Made by a program: the position numbers and the translations under genes. A stretch of DNA of 28,607 bases from CADEEN01 sp040384625. GTDB lineage: Bacteria; Pseudomonadota; Gammaproteobacteria; Burkholderiales; Burkholderiaceae_C. The stretch covers positions 1-28,607 of the forward strand of contig JAZKIW010000138.1 in the NCBI GenBank assembly GCA_040384625.1, given 5' to 3'. The notes beneath the pieces were generated by a model that ran no database searches, was not told the origin of the DNA, and worked only from the letters and a program-made list of their open reading frames with translations. Positions 16,453 through 24,229 of this stretch are shown piece after piece. Positions within the stretch are counted from its first letter, which is position 1; every line of letters begins with the position of its first letter.

Positions 16453-17193
16453 TCAATGCTCCAGCGTCACGACCCGATTGAAGCCAGCATAGATCATCCG
16501 GTTGGCGTCGAACGGCCAGTCCGTGCCCTCCGGTGGTTTCATGCGTTCGTCGTTCATCATCTTCTCTTGTGCGGCGTCGCAGACTTCGCGCGACGGCCAC
16601 TCCATGAAGGCAAAGACGATCTTCTCGTCCGGCGCAGCCTTCACAGCGCGGCGGAAGTCGGTGAGCTTGCCATCGGGCACATCGTCGCCCCAGGCTTCCA
16701 CCACACGCAGAGCGCCGTAGCTCTTGAACATGGACCAGGCCTGTTCGGCCATCTGGCGGTAGTCTTCCCGCTTGGCTGCGGGCACGGGCACTACGAAACC
16801 TTGAACATAGCTGTCGGGGGCCGTACCGCCTTGCTCGACGATGGGCTCGAACCCGCCGTAGATCATTCGCTTGCCGTCGAAAGGCATCGGGTTCTTCGAT
16901 GGATCCCAGCGTTCGTCGCTCTTGCTCAGTTCGTCCATGCGCTTCATCACGTTGTCTCGCGTGGCCTTGTCGGGCCACTCGATCCAGGAGAACACCACGG
17001 TCTCGTCGTCCTGACTCGCGACGGCGCCCTGGAAATCGGTGGTCTTGCCCTTGGGTACGTCTGCACCCCAGCATTCGACCACCCGGGTTGCGCCGTGATC
17101 GATGAATGCGCCGTCGCCCTTGTTGGCGTGGGCGATGAACTTGCGCTTGTTCGCGCTCGGGACCGCCAGCACGAAGCCGTCGATGTATGACAT
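16453..17193 (-). CDS. Tandem DUF1428 (ABM-like) protein
   Basis: 246 residues from ATG 17193, with GAGAGG 7 nt upstream on the minus strand; the frame is open 22 codons further, but that part has no ribosome binding site. The chain is two homologous DUF1428 copies. Copy 1 (about 1-118) starts SYIDGFVLAVPSANKRKFI and ends NPMPFDGKRMIYGGFEPIV. Copy 2 (about 124-246) starts SYVQGFVVPVPAAKREDYR and ends TDWPFDANRMIYAGFNRVV. DUF1428 proteins are usually single domains of about 115-120 residues with a dimeric alpha/beta-barrel fold, so this is probably a covalently linked dimer. The copies have diverged well, so the duplication is old. Function of the family is unknown. It is the first gene of a two-gene operon with the VOC gene. 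Confidence 0.88.
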   Translation of the reverse strand: MSYIDGFVLAVPSANKRKFIAHANKGDGAFIDHGATRVVECWGADVPKGKTTDFQGAVASQDDETVVFSWIEWPDKATRDNVMKRMDELSKSDERWDPSKNPMPFDGKRMIYGGFEPIVEQGGTAPDSYVQGFVVPVPAAKREDYRQMAEQAWSMFKSYGALRVVEAWGDDVPDGKLTDFRRAVKAAPDEKIVFAFMEWPSREVCDAAQEKMMNDERMKPPEGTDWPFDANRMIYAGFNRVVTLEH

Positions 17194-17363
17194 GGGGGTA
17201 CCTCTCTGGTGGCGTCTGAAAGGACTGGCATCGTGCTGCTGTCGGTGCAGCCGGAGCATCAGCGAGCAGGCGGTCCGTTAGTCAGAATCGTCCTACGGAC
17301 ATCGATGCCCGGCGTCTTCTTCGCTAAGCTGCGTTGCGTCACGCCACCGCATCGGGAGCCAAC

Positions 17364-18413
17364 TTGAGCAGACTGTCCATTGCCGTCATCGGCGCGGGCC
17401 TCATCGGCAAGACCCACATCGAACGCGCAGGGCGCAGCCCAGGCCTCGAGCTGGTCGGTGTTGCCGACCCGACGCCTGCCGGCGCCGACGTCGCGCGCGC
17501 GGCAGGGGTGCCCTGCTTTGCGAGTCACATCGACTTGTTGAAGCAGCTCAAACCCAAGAGCGTGGTCGTCGCCACCCCGAATGCCACGCATGCATCGATC
17601 ACCATCGAATGCCTGGAACGCGGTGCTGCGGTGCTCGTCGAGAAGCCGATCGCGGACAACCTGGACGATGCGCGCCGCATCTGCGAAGCCTCGCGGGCCA
17701 CCGGCCTGCCGGTCCTCGTGGGCCACCAGCGGCGCCACAACCCGATCATGCGCAAGGCGAAGGCGATCGTTGCTGCGGGCACCTTGGGCCGACCGGTCAG
17801 TGCCACGGTGCTATGCACCTGGCTGAAGCCGAGCGACTACTTCGATGTCAGCTGGCGTAGGCAGTCCGGTGGCGGCCCGATCCTCATCAACCTGATCCAC
17901 GACATCGACCTGATGCGGCACCTGTATGGCGAGATCGAGCAGGTGCAGGCGCTGGTGTCGAACGGGGTGCGCGGGTTCGAGGTCGAAGACACGGCCGTCG
18001 TGGCGCTGCGCTTTCGCAACGGCGCCCTCGGCACCGTGACCGTGTCCGACACCGCTGCGGCTCCCTGGAACTGGGATCTGAGCGCCGGCGAAGCCGAGCG
18101 TTTTCCGCGCCAGGACATCAACGCCCACTTCTACTCCGGCACCGAAGGCTCGCTGACGCTGCCGCGTCTGGAAGTCTGGCGCTACCGCGCGGACCAGGGG
18201 CCTGCCCAGGGCTGGCACGACCCGCTGACGATGGAGCGCACTGTCGTCCACACCGGGTGTCCCTATGCCGAGCAGCTGCGCCACTTCGCCGCCCTCGTGG
18301 CCGGCGAGGAAGAGGCCGTGTGCTCGGCGCTGGACGGCTATCGCACCTTGGAGGCGACGTTGGCGGTCACCCAGGCCGCGACCAGTGCACGCGCGGTGGT
18401 GCTGCCTGCCTAA
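17364..18413 (+). CDS. Gfo/Idh/MocA-family NAD(P)-dependent oxidoreductase
   Basis: 349 residues starting at TTG 17364, chosen because GGGAG (17354-17358) lies 5 nt upstream; TTG 17334 is an in-frame alternative. The Rossmann motif IAVIGAGLIGKTHIE opens the protein, followed by VVVATPNATH and the EKP motif with catalytic Lys94 (VLVEKPIADN). The C-terminal sheet domain carries GGGPILINLIHDIDLMRHLY, with the Asp and His expected for sugar or inositol dehydrogenases of this family. The substrate is probably a polyol, an inositol or an amino-acid-like acid. The next gene begins 13 nt after the stop and encodes a TIM-barrel isomerase-like protein, a common pairing in sugar or inositol catabolism. 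Confidence 0.92.
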   Translation: MSRLSIAVIGAGLIGKTHIERAGRSPGLELVGVADPTPAGADVARAAGVPCFASHIDLLKQLKPKSVVVATPNATHASITIECLERGAAVLVEKPIADNLDDARRICEASRATGLPVLVGHQRRHNPIMRKAKAIVAAGTLGRPVSATVLCTWLKPSDYFDVSWRRQSGGGPILINLIHDIDLMRHLYGEIEQVQALVSNGVRGFEVEDTAVVALRFRNGALGTVTVSDTAAAPWNWDLSAGEAERFPRQDINAHFYSGTEGSLTLPRLEVWRYRADQGPAQGWHDPLTMERTVVHTGCPYAEQLRHFAALVAGEEEAVCSALDGYRTLEATLAVTQAATSARAVVLPA

Positions 18414-18426
18414 CGAGCCCAGCCCC

Positions 18427-19239
18427 ATGGTCCCCCTGAGCCTGGCCCACCTGACCGTGCTCGACGTAGCGCCGCCGGCGCTGTTCGACCTTGCGGCGCA
18501 AGCCGGCTATCAACAGGTGGGCATCCGCATCCTGCCGGCCGTTCCGGGTGCGATCGCATATCCGCTGGATCGGACGTCCGTCGTCGCCTGGCGCCGCGCT
18601 CTGGCCGATGCGGGGGTCGGCGTGCACGACGTGGAGCTTTTGCCGCTGACGCCCTCGGTGCAGGTCGGGGACTACGCGGACACCTTGGCGCTGGCCGCTG
18701 AACTGGGCGCGCGACGCCTCAACGTCACCGGCGACGATGCGGACATCGTTCGGTTGGCGGGCCACTTCGCCGCGCTGTGCGAGCTTGCGGCGCCGCTGGG
18801 CCTGGGCATAGACCTCGAGTTCATGCGCTTTCGCCTGGTGGGCTCGTTGACGCTGGCACTGGACGTCGTGGCGCACGCGGCGCAGCCGAACGGCCGCGTG
18901 CTGGTCGACCTGCTGCACCTGTGCCGCTCGGGCGGCACAGCCGATCAGCTGCGTCGGGCACCGGTGGAGCGCCTGGGCTCGGTGCAGCTGTGCGACGCGC
19001 CGCTGCGGGGCCCTGACGACGACGCAGGCCTCGCGGCCGAGGCTCGCGAGGGGCGGCTGTTTCCGAGCGAGGGGGGCCTGCCGCTGCAGTCTCTGATGGA
19101 TGCGTTGCCGCGCGACATCGCCATCGGTGTCGAGGTTCCCACCGGCACCACGCATCCCAGGTTGACGGCGGCGTCGCGGGCGGCACGGGCGTGCGCAGCG
19201 TCACGTGCGCTGCTGCAGCAGTGGCGACCCTGCCGTTGA
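18427..19239 (+). CDS. Sugar phosphate isomerase/epimerase-like TIM-barrel protein
   Basis: 270 residues from ATG 18427. Strand and helix patterns of the xylose-isomerase-like (AP endonuclease 2 type) barrel are present: SLAHLTVLDVAPPALFDLAA, AGYQQVGIRI, ALADAGVGVHDVELL, AELGARRLNVTGDDA, GIDLEFMRF, GRVLVDLLHLCRSGG, LGSVQLCDAP and DIAIGVEVP. The metal-ligand candidates (Glu in VELL and EFM, Asp and His in DLLHL, Asp in CDAP, Glu in VEVP) follow the usual order. It lies 13 nt after the dehydrogenase gene, so the two are an operon and probably act on one sugar or polyol pathway. The C-terminus is Ala/Arg-rich. Confidence 0.85.
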   Translation: MVPLSLAHLTVLDVAPPALFDLAAQAGYQQVGIRILPAVPGAIAYPLDRTSVVAWRRALADAGVGVHDVELLPLTPSVQVGDYADTLALAAELGARRLNVTGDDADIVRLAGHFAALCELAAPLGLGIDLEFMRFRLVGSLTLALDVVAHAAQPNGRVLVDLLHLCRSGGTADQLRRAPVERLGSVQLCDAPLRGPDDDAGLAAEAREGRLFPSEGGLPLQSLMDALPRDIAIGVEVPTGTTHPRLTAASRAARACAASRALLQQWRPCR

Positions 19240-19266
19240 CGCTGGTCTGGATGAGCGCCGCTCTGC

Positions 19267-20565
19267 TCAACTCGCCTTGACAGCCGCGCGCAAGGGGACG
19301 GCGACGATGGCCGTGGGTTGCAGCGCCTCGGGCTGCCGGATCGTCCCGTCGGGCTGGTAGGCGGCCACATGCGAGTTGGCGATGACGTGCAGCACGTCCC
19401 CCACCACCACGCCGGTCGTGGGCTCGACGAATGCCGGATGGTGGTGCGACTGCAGCACCGTCAGCCCGCGGATGCGTTGGCCGTCGTCAGCCAGCGTGAT
19501 GCGCACCACACGGCCCGGGTTGCTCACGTTCTGCACACCCACGAGGTCGCCCTCGTGCCAATACAGGCCGTCGATGCCGCCGGTGGTGATGTCGTCCGGC
19601 TGCGGCAATCGCATCATGTGACCGGTCAGCGGCTGTACATGGGCGATGCCAGTCGACAGGGTCACGTAAACGGTGCCGTCGGGCGCCACCGCCACGCCGT
19701 TGGCGCCCGGCATGCCCCCCGGCTGGCCGACCTGCATTAGACGCCGCTCACCAGGCCGCAGCACCCACAGCGTGCCCGCTGCCGAGTCGGTGACATACAG
19801 CGTGCCGTCCCGCGCAAAGGCCAGGTCGTTGAGCTGTAGCGCCTCCTGCACCTCCACTCGTTCGGAGATGCGGCCCTTGGCGAGGCCCCAGCACACCACC
19901 TCGTTGCGACGCTGTTGCCGAGCCGCCAGCTCGAAGCCATTGGTGCTGATCGCGCACAAACGGTCGCGCGCCGCGTCGACCGCGAGTCCCAGCACGGCCT
20001 CCAGCCGGTCCGCAGCACTGGTGAAATTGACCACCTGGCCGCGGGCGTTGATCGACACGATTTTGCGTTGCGCGATGCTTCCCACGTAGTGCACCTTGCG
20101 CCTGCCGTCGTAGGCGATCCCCTCGGGAATCAAGAGCGGATCATCGAGACGCCGCGCCACCGGGGATTGGGCGGTGGCGGGCTCGTCTTCCATGAGGCGG
20201 CGGAGCACTGCCTGGAAGTCCGCGTGCTCCCACACTGCGTCGAAGCCCGCGGTCCTGGACGGCACCAGGCCCAGGCGTCGACCTTCGAGTTGCCTGAGCG
20301 CAGCGACGGCCGGCTCGACCTGGCCCATGGTGGCGAGAGTCAGGGCCTCGTAATAGACCAGCATGCCGTCTCGCGGGCGCTGCAAGCGCAGCTCGCGGAT
20401 GCGCTGCAGCTGGCGCTCGATCGGCGTGGCTTCGGCAGCAGGGGCAGGGGAGGCTTCAGGCCGTGAAGCCGCCGCGGCTGGGGGGTCTGTGGCCGAAACA
20501 GCGGTGCCGGCGAGCAGGCCGCACGCGGCCGGCGCCAGGCACAGCATCAGAAGGAGGTGTTTCAT
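19267..20565 (-). CDS. Exported SMP-30/gluconolactonase-like beta-propeller with helical N-terminus
   Basis: 432 residues from ATG 20565. The signal peptide MKHLLLMLCLAPAACGLLAG is followed by an Ala/Pro-rich linker, then a helical segment (about 45-115) that looks TPR-like (YYEALTLATMGQVEPAVAAL, then AGFDAVWEHADFQAVLRRLM). From about 120 the chain has propeller repeats of the SMP-30/NHL kind: LIPEGIAYDGRRKVHYVGSI, AVLGLAVDAARDRLCAIS, LNDLAFARDGTLYVTDSAAG and GVAVAPDGTVYVTLSTG. A true lipobox is doubtful (Pro at -3 before Cys15). Lactonase activity is possible but unproven. It follows the Kelch gene by 64 bp on the same strand and converges on the isomerase gene. Confidence 0.85.
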   Translation of the reverse strand: MKHLLLMLCLAPAACGLLAGTAVSATDPPAAAASRPEASPAPAAEATPIERQLQRIRELRLQRPRDGMLVYYEALTLATMGQVEPAVAALRQLEGRRLGLVPSRTAGFDAVWEHADFQAVLRRLMEDEPATAQSPVARRLDDPLLIPEGIAYDGRRKVHYVGSIAQRKIVSINARGQVVNFTSAADRLEAVLGLAVDAARDRLCAISTNGFELAARQQRRNEVVCWGLAKGRISERVEVQEALQLNDLAFARDGTLYVTDSAAGTLWVLRPGERRLMQVGQPGGMPGANGVAVAPDGTVYVTLSTGIAHVQPLTGHMMRLPQPDDITTGGIDGLYWHEGDLVGVQNVSNPGRVVRITLADDGQRIRGLTVLQSHHHPAFVEPTTGVVVGDVLHVIANSHVAAYQPDGTIRQPEALQPTAIVAVPLRAAVKAS

Positions 20566-20629
20566 GGGGTTGCATTCTCTGCTCGAGTTGATCGAGCCGC
20601 CAACGTGCTGCGCAAGGATTCCTGCATCC

Positions 20630-21694
20630 TCAGCCCAGGCTGAAGGCCTCGTTGATCGCACTCTTCACGCCGCCGCCCATCTGCGGCCCGCCGCCGGCCA
20701 CGACGATCTCGTCGCCGACCACCACGGCACCCATGCCATGGCGCGGCGTCAGCATGGGAGCGTAGGCCTGCCAGCGGTCCGTCGCGGGATCCCAGGCTTC
20801 GTTCTGTCCGAAGACGCGGTTCGTGCCTTCGCCTCCCATCACGAAGACCTGGCCCCGGTAGAGCACGCAGCCGTGCCCGCTGCGCGGCGTGGGCAGCGGC
20901 GAGCGGAACTCCCAGCGGTCGGCCTGGGCGTCATAGCTGTGATGCAGGCTGCTGTTGGTGTGGAATGAGTCGACGCGGCCGCCGATGACGTGGATCGCGT
21001 TGCCGACGACGACGATGCCCGTATGGTCGCGCGCTACAGGCAGCGGCTGACGGCGCTCGTAGCGGTCGGTCGCAGGGTCGTACACGAGGTGCCAGTCGAT
21101 CGAACGGCGCCAATCGCTGCCGATGGCGCCGCCGATCAGGTGTACCCGGTTGCCCATGGCGATGCACGCTATCGCGCCGCAGGCCTCTGGCAGGCGACGG
21201 ATGCTGTGCCAGCGCGAGCCGTCGAAAGCAAACGACTCGTCATGCGGCGTGCGGTTCTGCTCGACGAAGCCGCCGAACGCGTAGAGCCGTTCGGCCAGCG
21301 TGGCGACGCCGACATGGTTGGCGCCGCGCGGCAGCTGTGGCAACTCTTCCCAGCGGTCAGCGGCGGCGTCGTAAGCGTGGTGATAGGGCCGGTCGACGCG
21401 TTGTTCGGCATAGCCACCGACCAGGTGCACGCGGTTGCGATAGGACACGGCCCAGGCCATTTCCGTGCGCGGGATCGGTAGCGGTGCGCGCGGTCGCCAG
21501 CTCCCGGGTCGTGGGGCCTGCGGCGCCGGGCTGTCCTTGACGGCCTGCTGCGCATGGATCGCGGGCAGGTCGATTCGACCCGGTTGGTTGAGCCGTTCGA
21601 ATTGGCCCCCATGGTGGCTGTGGCCCTGGGCGCGCAGCAGGGCCGGGGCGGTGAGCGCGGCCGCTGCGGCGAGAAACTGGCGGCGATGGGTCAT
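20630..21694 (-). CDS. Tat-exported Kelch-repeat beta-propeller protein
   Basis: 354 residues from ATG 21694, with GGAGG 4 nt upstream on the minus strand. The signal MTHRRQFLAAAAALTAPALL has the twin-Arg motif HRRQFLA and probably ends after LRAQ. A His-rich patch (GHSHHGG) follows directly and could bind metal. The rest contains about six Kelch motifs, each with GG and a conserved Tyr/Trp pair, for example VHLVGGYAEQ then YDAAADRWEELP, LYAFGGFVEQ then FDGSRWHSI, VHLIGGAIG then YDPATDRYE, and VFVMGGEGTN then WDPATDRWQAYAPM. Kelch propellers are mainly binding scaffolds, or catalytic as in galactose oxidase and N-acetylneuraminate epimerase; no copper-oxidase signature is evident here. It is first in the operon before the SMP-30-like gene. 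Confidence 0.9.
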   Translation of the reverse strand: MTHRRQFLAAAAALTAPALLRAQGHSHHGGQFERLNQPGRIDLPAIHAQQAVKDSPAPQAPRPGSWRPRAPLPIPRTEMAWAVSYRNRVHLVGGYAEQRVDRPYHHAYDAAADRWEELPQLPRGANHVGVATLAERLYAFGGFVEQNRTPHDESFAFDGSRWHSIRRLPEACGAIACIAMGNRVHLIGGAIGSDWRRSIDWHLVYDPATDRYERRQPLPVARDHTGIVVVGNAIHVIGGRVDSFHTNSSLHHSYDAQADRWEFRSPLPTPRSGHGCVLYRGQVFVMGGEGTNRVFGQNEAWDPATDRWQAYAPMLTPRHGMGAVVVGDEIVVAGGGPQMGGGVKSAINEAFSLG

Positions 21695-21932
21695 GGGGCC
21701 TCCGTACCCAAGAGGCGGGCAGCGAGACCGGCATTCTGCGGAACGATCCTTGCAAAAGGCAACGTGCTCATGCAAATGAATCTGCCGTCGAGAAGATGAG
21801 CCTCGGGCCATCAGGGTCTTGCCATCAAGCGCGCGGCAGCATGAGGTATGAAGTCACCTCGCTGAACGCACTGCAGCGTGGATGGGGCCGGCGCCGCAGT
21901 GTTGCCGTATCACAAGGCCCGCAGGATTCGTC

Positions 21933-22397
21933 ATGGCCAAGAGTGTGAAGAAGATTCCTGACGGCTACGCCGCCACTCCCTACCTCACCATCAAGGGGGC
22001 GGCACAAGCCATCGACTTTTACAAGAAGGCGTTCGGTGCAGAAGAAGTGCTGCGCCTGTCTATGCCCGACGGCAAGATTGCCCACGCCGAGATCAGCATC
22101 GGTGGCTCGATCGTGATGCTGCATGACGAGGCGCCGGACTGGAAGGCGTTCAGCCCGCAGACCGTGGGTGACACGTCGGTCAGCATCATGCTGTACGTCA
22201 ATGACGTGGACACGGTGTTCAAGCGCGCGATTGAGGCCGGCGCCACGTCGACGATGGAGGTGGCCGATCAGTTTTACGGCGATCGAGCAGGTGGGCTGAA
22301 AGATCCCTTCGGTCACAAGTGGCACATCGCCACACACATCGAGGACGTCGCGCCTGCCGAGATCCAGCGCCGCGCCGCGAAGCTGTTCGGGCAGTGA
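21933..22397 (+). CDS. PhnB-like VOC family protein
   Basis: 154 residues from ATG 21933 (AGGA about 7 nt upstream; the frame is open 17 codons further without a ribosome binding site). The chain is a single VOC module of the PhnB/YdcJ-like type: IPDGYAATPYLTIKGAAQAI, then FYKKAFGAEEVLRLSMPDGK, HAEISIGGSIVMLHDE, SVSIMLYVNDVDTVFKRAIE, then AGATSTMEVADQFYGDRAG and DPFGHKWHIATH. Proteins of this kind are common in Proteobacteria; their reaction is generally unknown. It is the only gene on this strand between the Kelch promoter region and the SYLF gene. Confidence 0.92.
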   Translation: MAKSVKKIPDGYAATPYLTIKGAAQAIDFYKKAFGAEEVLRLSMPDGKIAHAEISIGGSIVMLHDEAPDWKAFSPQTVGDTSVSIMLYVNDVDTVFKRAIEAGATSTMEVADQFYGDRAGGLKDPFGHKWHIATHIEDVAPAEIQRRAAKLFGQ

Positions 22398-22442
22398 CCG
22401 TCAGTGTGGCGTGCACGCGCCGTCCAGAGACATCCTTTCCAC

Positions 22443-22469
22443 GCCATGGGCATGCGGGTTGCCCATGGC
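22443..22469. repeat. Perfect inverted repeat upstream of the SYLF gene
   Basis: GCCATGGGC (22443-22451) and GCCCATGGC (22461-22469) are perfect 9-bp arms separated by 9 nt. No T-run follows. It lies 48 bp before the SYLF start and 46 bp after the VOC stop, so it may be an operator, a 5' leader hairpin or a 3'-end hairpin of the VOC transcript. Confidence 0.5.
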
Positions 22470-22517
22470 AGTGCAGCGACGTGGGCTCGCCACACGCACC
22501 TTGAACAGGAGACATCC

Positions 22518-23087
22518 ATGATCACCAAACGACTGCTGTCGATCGTTGCGCTCTGCATGCTCGCCATCGGAGCTTCCCCGGCCTGGGCCGACGAATACCA
22601 GGATACGGTCAACATCTTCAAGAAGGCCGATGAGAGCGGCAAGTTCTTCTCCACCTCTCAGGGCTATGCGGTGTTCCCGACGATTGCGAAGGGCGGCGCT
22701 GGCGTTGGCGGGGCCTACGGCAAGGGCAAGGTGTACGAAAAGGGCAAGTACATCGGCGACACCTCGATGACCCAGTTGTCGGTGGGGCTCCAGCTCGGGG
22801 CTCAAGGCTTCAGCCAGATCATCTTCTTCGAGAACGCGGACGCCCTGAATAAATTCACCAAGGGCGAGTTCGAGTTTGGTGCCGAGGCGTCGGCTGTTGC
22901 CATCACGCTCGCGGCCGGCGCAAAGGCCGGCACGACCGGTGCGACGGCGGGGGCCAGCGTCGACAAGACCAAGGCCAAGAACGTTGGTGCCTACAACAAC
23001 GGCATGGCTGTCTTCACGGTCGTGAAAGGCGGGCTGATGTACGAAGCCACCATCGCCGGACAGAAGTTCAAGTCCACGCGGCTCTGA
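22518..23087 (+). CDS. Exported SYLF (YSC84/BPSL1445-type) lipid-binding protein
   Basis: 189 residues from ATG 22518, with AGGAG (22507-22511) 6 nt upstream. A clean Sec signal peptide (MITKRLLSIVALCMLAIGAS to AWA) is cleaved before DEY near residue 25. The mature part is a SYLF domain: FFSTSQGYAVFPTIAKGGAG, then GGAYGKGKVYEKGKYIGDTS, VGLQLGAQGFSQIIFFENAD, ALNKFTKGEFEFGAEASAVA and GMAVFTVVKGGLMYEATIAG. This fold binds phosphoinositide-like lipids in eukaryotes; bacterial members are periplasmic, abundant and often stress-related, with no agreed function. It stands alone and converges on the membrane gene at 23118. Confidence 0.93.
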   Translation: MITKRLLSIVALCMLAIGASPAWADEYQDTVNIFKKADESGKFFSTSQGYAVFPTIAKGGAGVGGAYGKGKVYEKGKYIGDTSMTQLSVGLQLGAQGFSQIIFFENADALNKFTKGEFEFGAEASAVAITLAAGAKAGTTGATAGASVDKTKAKNVGAYNNGMAVFTVVKGGLMYEATIAGQKFKSTRL

Positions 23088-23117
23088 GCGCGAGGCCTCG
23101 GTCGGCGCCGAAGTGCC

Positions 23118-23465
23118 CTAGCGGTAGCGCCGACCACTCAACTTGTTTCGGTAGGAGAACTCTCGTTTGAGGTAGTCGTGCATGCCCAGCACGGCACAAG
23201 AGATCACGGACACGAAGACCGCGGCTGTCAGAAGCCACGACAACCATGTCGGTGCAATCACGGGGCATTCGTCTCCGACGGCGACAGGGGGTGCGATTTC
23301 GCAGCCGAGAAGCTCGAGGCTGAAGATCAGCAACAGCGTCAGGGCCGCATACCCGCCGTAGCGCAGAAGCGAAAGGCAACGCCAAGGATCGCGTTGCTTG
23401 CGCCGCTGAGGGCGCGGCACGCTTCCGATCGTGTGGCCATGAGCGTGTTGCGGATTGCCAATCAT
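23118..23465 (-). CDS. Small two-helix membrane protein, unknown
   Basis: 115 residues from ATG 23465 (AGGGGA lies about 7 nt upstream on the minus strand). After a polar, basic N-terminus with several His come two transmembrane helices, GGYAALTLLLIFSLELLGC and WLSWLLTAAVFVSVISCAVL, joined by a short loop with one Cys (GDECPVI). The C-terminus is basic (YLKREFSYRNKLSGRRYR), so both ends probably face the cytoplasm. I recognise no family. The frame is open 31 codons further upstream, but that part looks non-coding. The 246 bases between this gene and the DUF3606 gene show nothing further. Confidence 0.65.
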   Translation of the reverse strand: MIGNPQHAHGHTIGSVPRPQRRKQRDPWRCLSLLRYGGYAALTLLLIFSLELLGCEIAPPVAVGDECPVIAPTWLSWLLTAAVFVSVISCAVLGMHDYLKREFSYRNKLSGRRYR

Positions 23466-23711
23466 CTGTATTCCCCTGTGCTCCGGCCGGCCGGGCCGTA
23501 ACGAGATCTGCAAAATTTGCCGCAGGGATTGCTCGTGCCAACCTGCGTCCGACGCCAAACCCTTGAGCTAGCAATCGCTGTACCTGTAACTTTCGGCCCC
23601 TTGCTGAGAGTGCGGACGGGCGGCGCTCGGGTCCAGACGTCGGGTGACCCGCGGGAACTGCTTGGTTGGCGCGCGACTTGCCTAGGTCTGGGACAAACCT
23701 CGGAGAATCAG

Positions 23712-24050
23712 ATGCCCGATCCACTGAAACAGCGGCGGCCCAGAAGGACGAGCCGGCACCTCGACATCGGGGTGGATTGGGGGACTCAGTTTGGCGTCAC
23801 CTTGAATGCTGTACGTGAGGCAGTCTGCGCGGTCGGAACCGAGAGGTCCAAGATTGAGACCTACCTGAGTGCATTGAGGGCCCGCCGGCTGTCCATGTCT
23901 TCCAGCTTGCGACGGGGTTTGACGCAGGCGGATCCTGACCAGTCGTCGGCGATCGGTGTCGAGGGATGTTCTCCTACGGAATCAGCCGCGGGCCTTCTAC
24001 ATCAGACCAGAACCTCAGCCAATACAGTGCAGTTGCGGCTAACACCGTGA
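23712..24050 (+). CDS. DUF3606 protein with C-terminal extension
   Basis: 112 residues from ATG 23712, with GGAGA (23702-23706) 5 nt upstream. Residues 15-54 match DUF3606: HLDIGVDWGTQFGVTLNAVR, then EAVCAVGTERSKIETYL, where the family has (D/E)I-V-(D/E)Y-L--W---FGV-----------VG-----VE-YL. DUF3606 proteins are normally about 60 residues. The remaining 55 residues here (Ser/Arg-rich, with little G/C third-position bias) look like run-on translation after a lost stop codon. Function of the family is unknown; it has a small helical fold and often occurs as orphan genes. Confidence 0.65.
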   Translation: MPDPLKQRRPRRTSRHLDIGVDWGTQFGVTLNAVREAVCAVGTERSKIETYLSALRARRLSMSSSLRRGLTQADPDQSSAIGVEGCSPTESAAGLLHQTRTSANTVQLRLTP

Positions 24051-24086
24051 CCTCGCTCCTCACAAGCCATTGCCAGACAAAGCCTG

Positions 24087-24117
24087 GAGGCTCCAAGACT
24101 GAAAATCTTGGGGCCTC
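24087..24117 (+). terminator. Hairpin downstream of the DUF3606 gene
   Basis: GAGGCTCCAAGA (24087-24098) and TCTTGGGGCCTC (24106-24117) form a 12-bp stem with one wobble pair and a 7-nt loop, followed by TTCATTT. It lies 36 bases after the DUF3606 stop. The loop sequence resembles a tRNA-Phe anticodon loop, but no other tRNA parts are present. Confidence 0.5.
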
Positions 24118-24192
24118 TTCATTTGCAAATGCAGTTCCGGGACAACGCCGCAGTTCGGTCTAGACTCGCCCCATCGCAACAACGTTGCATCA

Positions 24193-24216
24193 GTCAGGCA
24201 CCTGGAGGTGCCTGAC
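24193..24216 (+). terminator. Perfect 11-bp hairpin just before the TlpA-like gene
   Basis: GTCAGGCACCT (24193-24203) and AGGTGCCTGAC (24206-24216) are fully complementary, followed by TTCATTT, the same tail that follows the hairpin at 24087. GGAGG (24204-24208) sits at its tip. It ends 13 nt before ATG 24230, so it could be a terminator for upstream transcription or a leader structure affecting translation of the TlpA-like gene. Confidence 0.5.
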
Positions 24217-24229
24217 TTCATTTGGGCGG

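Noticed and set aside
17273..17300. Inverted GTCCGT/ACGGAC in the divergent gap before the Gfo/Idh/MocA gene
   Set aside because: Only 6-bp arms with a 16-bp spacer; expected by chance in GC-rich DNA, so not listed as an operator.
24087..24117. tRNA-Phe-like anticodon stem-loop with GAA in the loop
   Set aside because: No D-arm, T-arm or acceptor stem around it; best read as a terminator-type hairpin.
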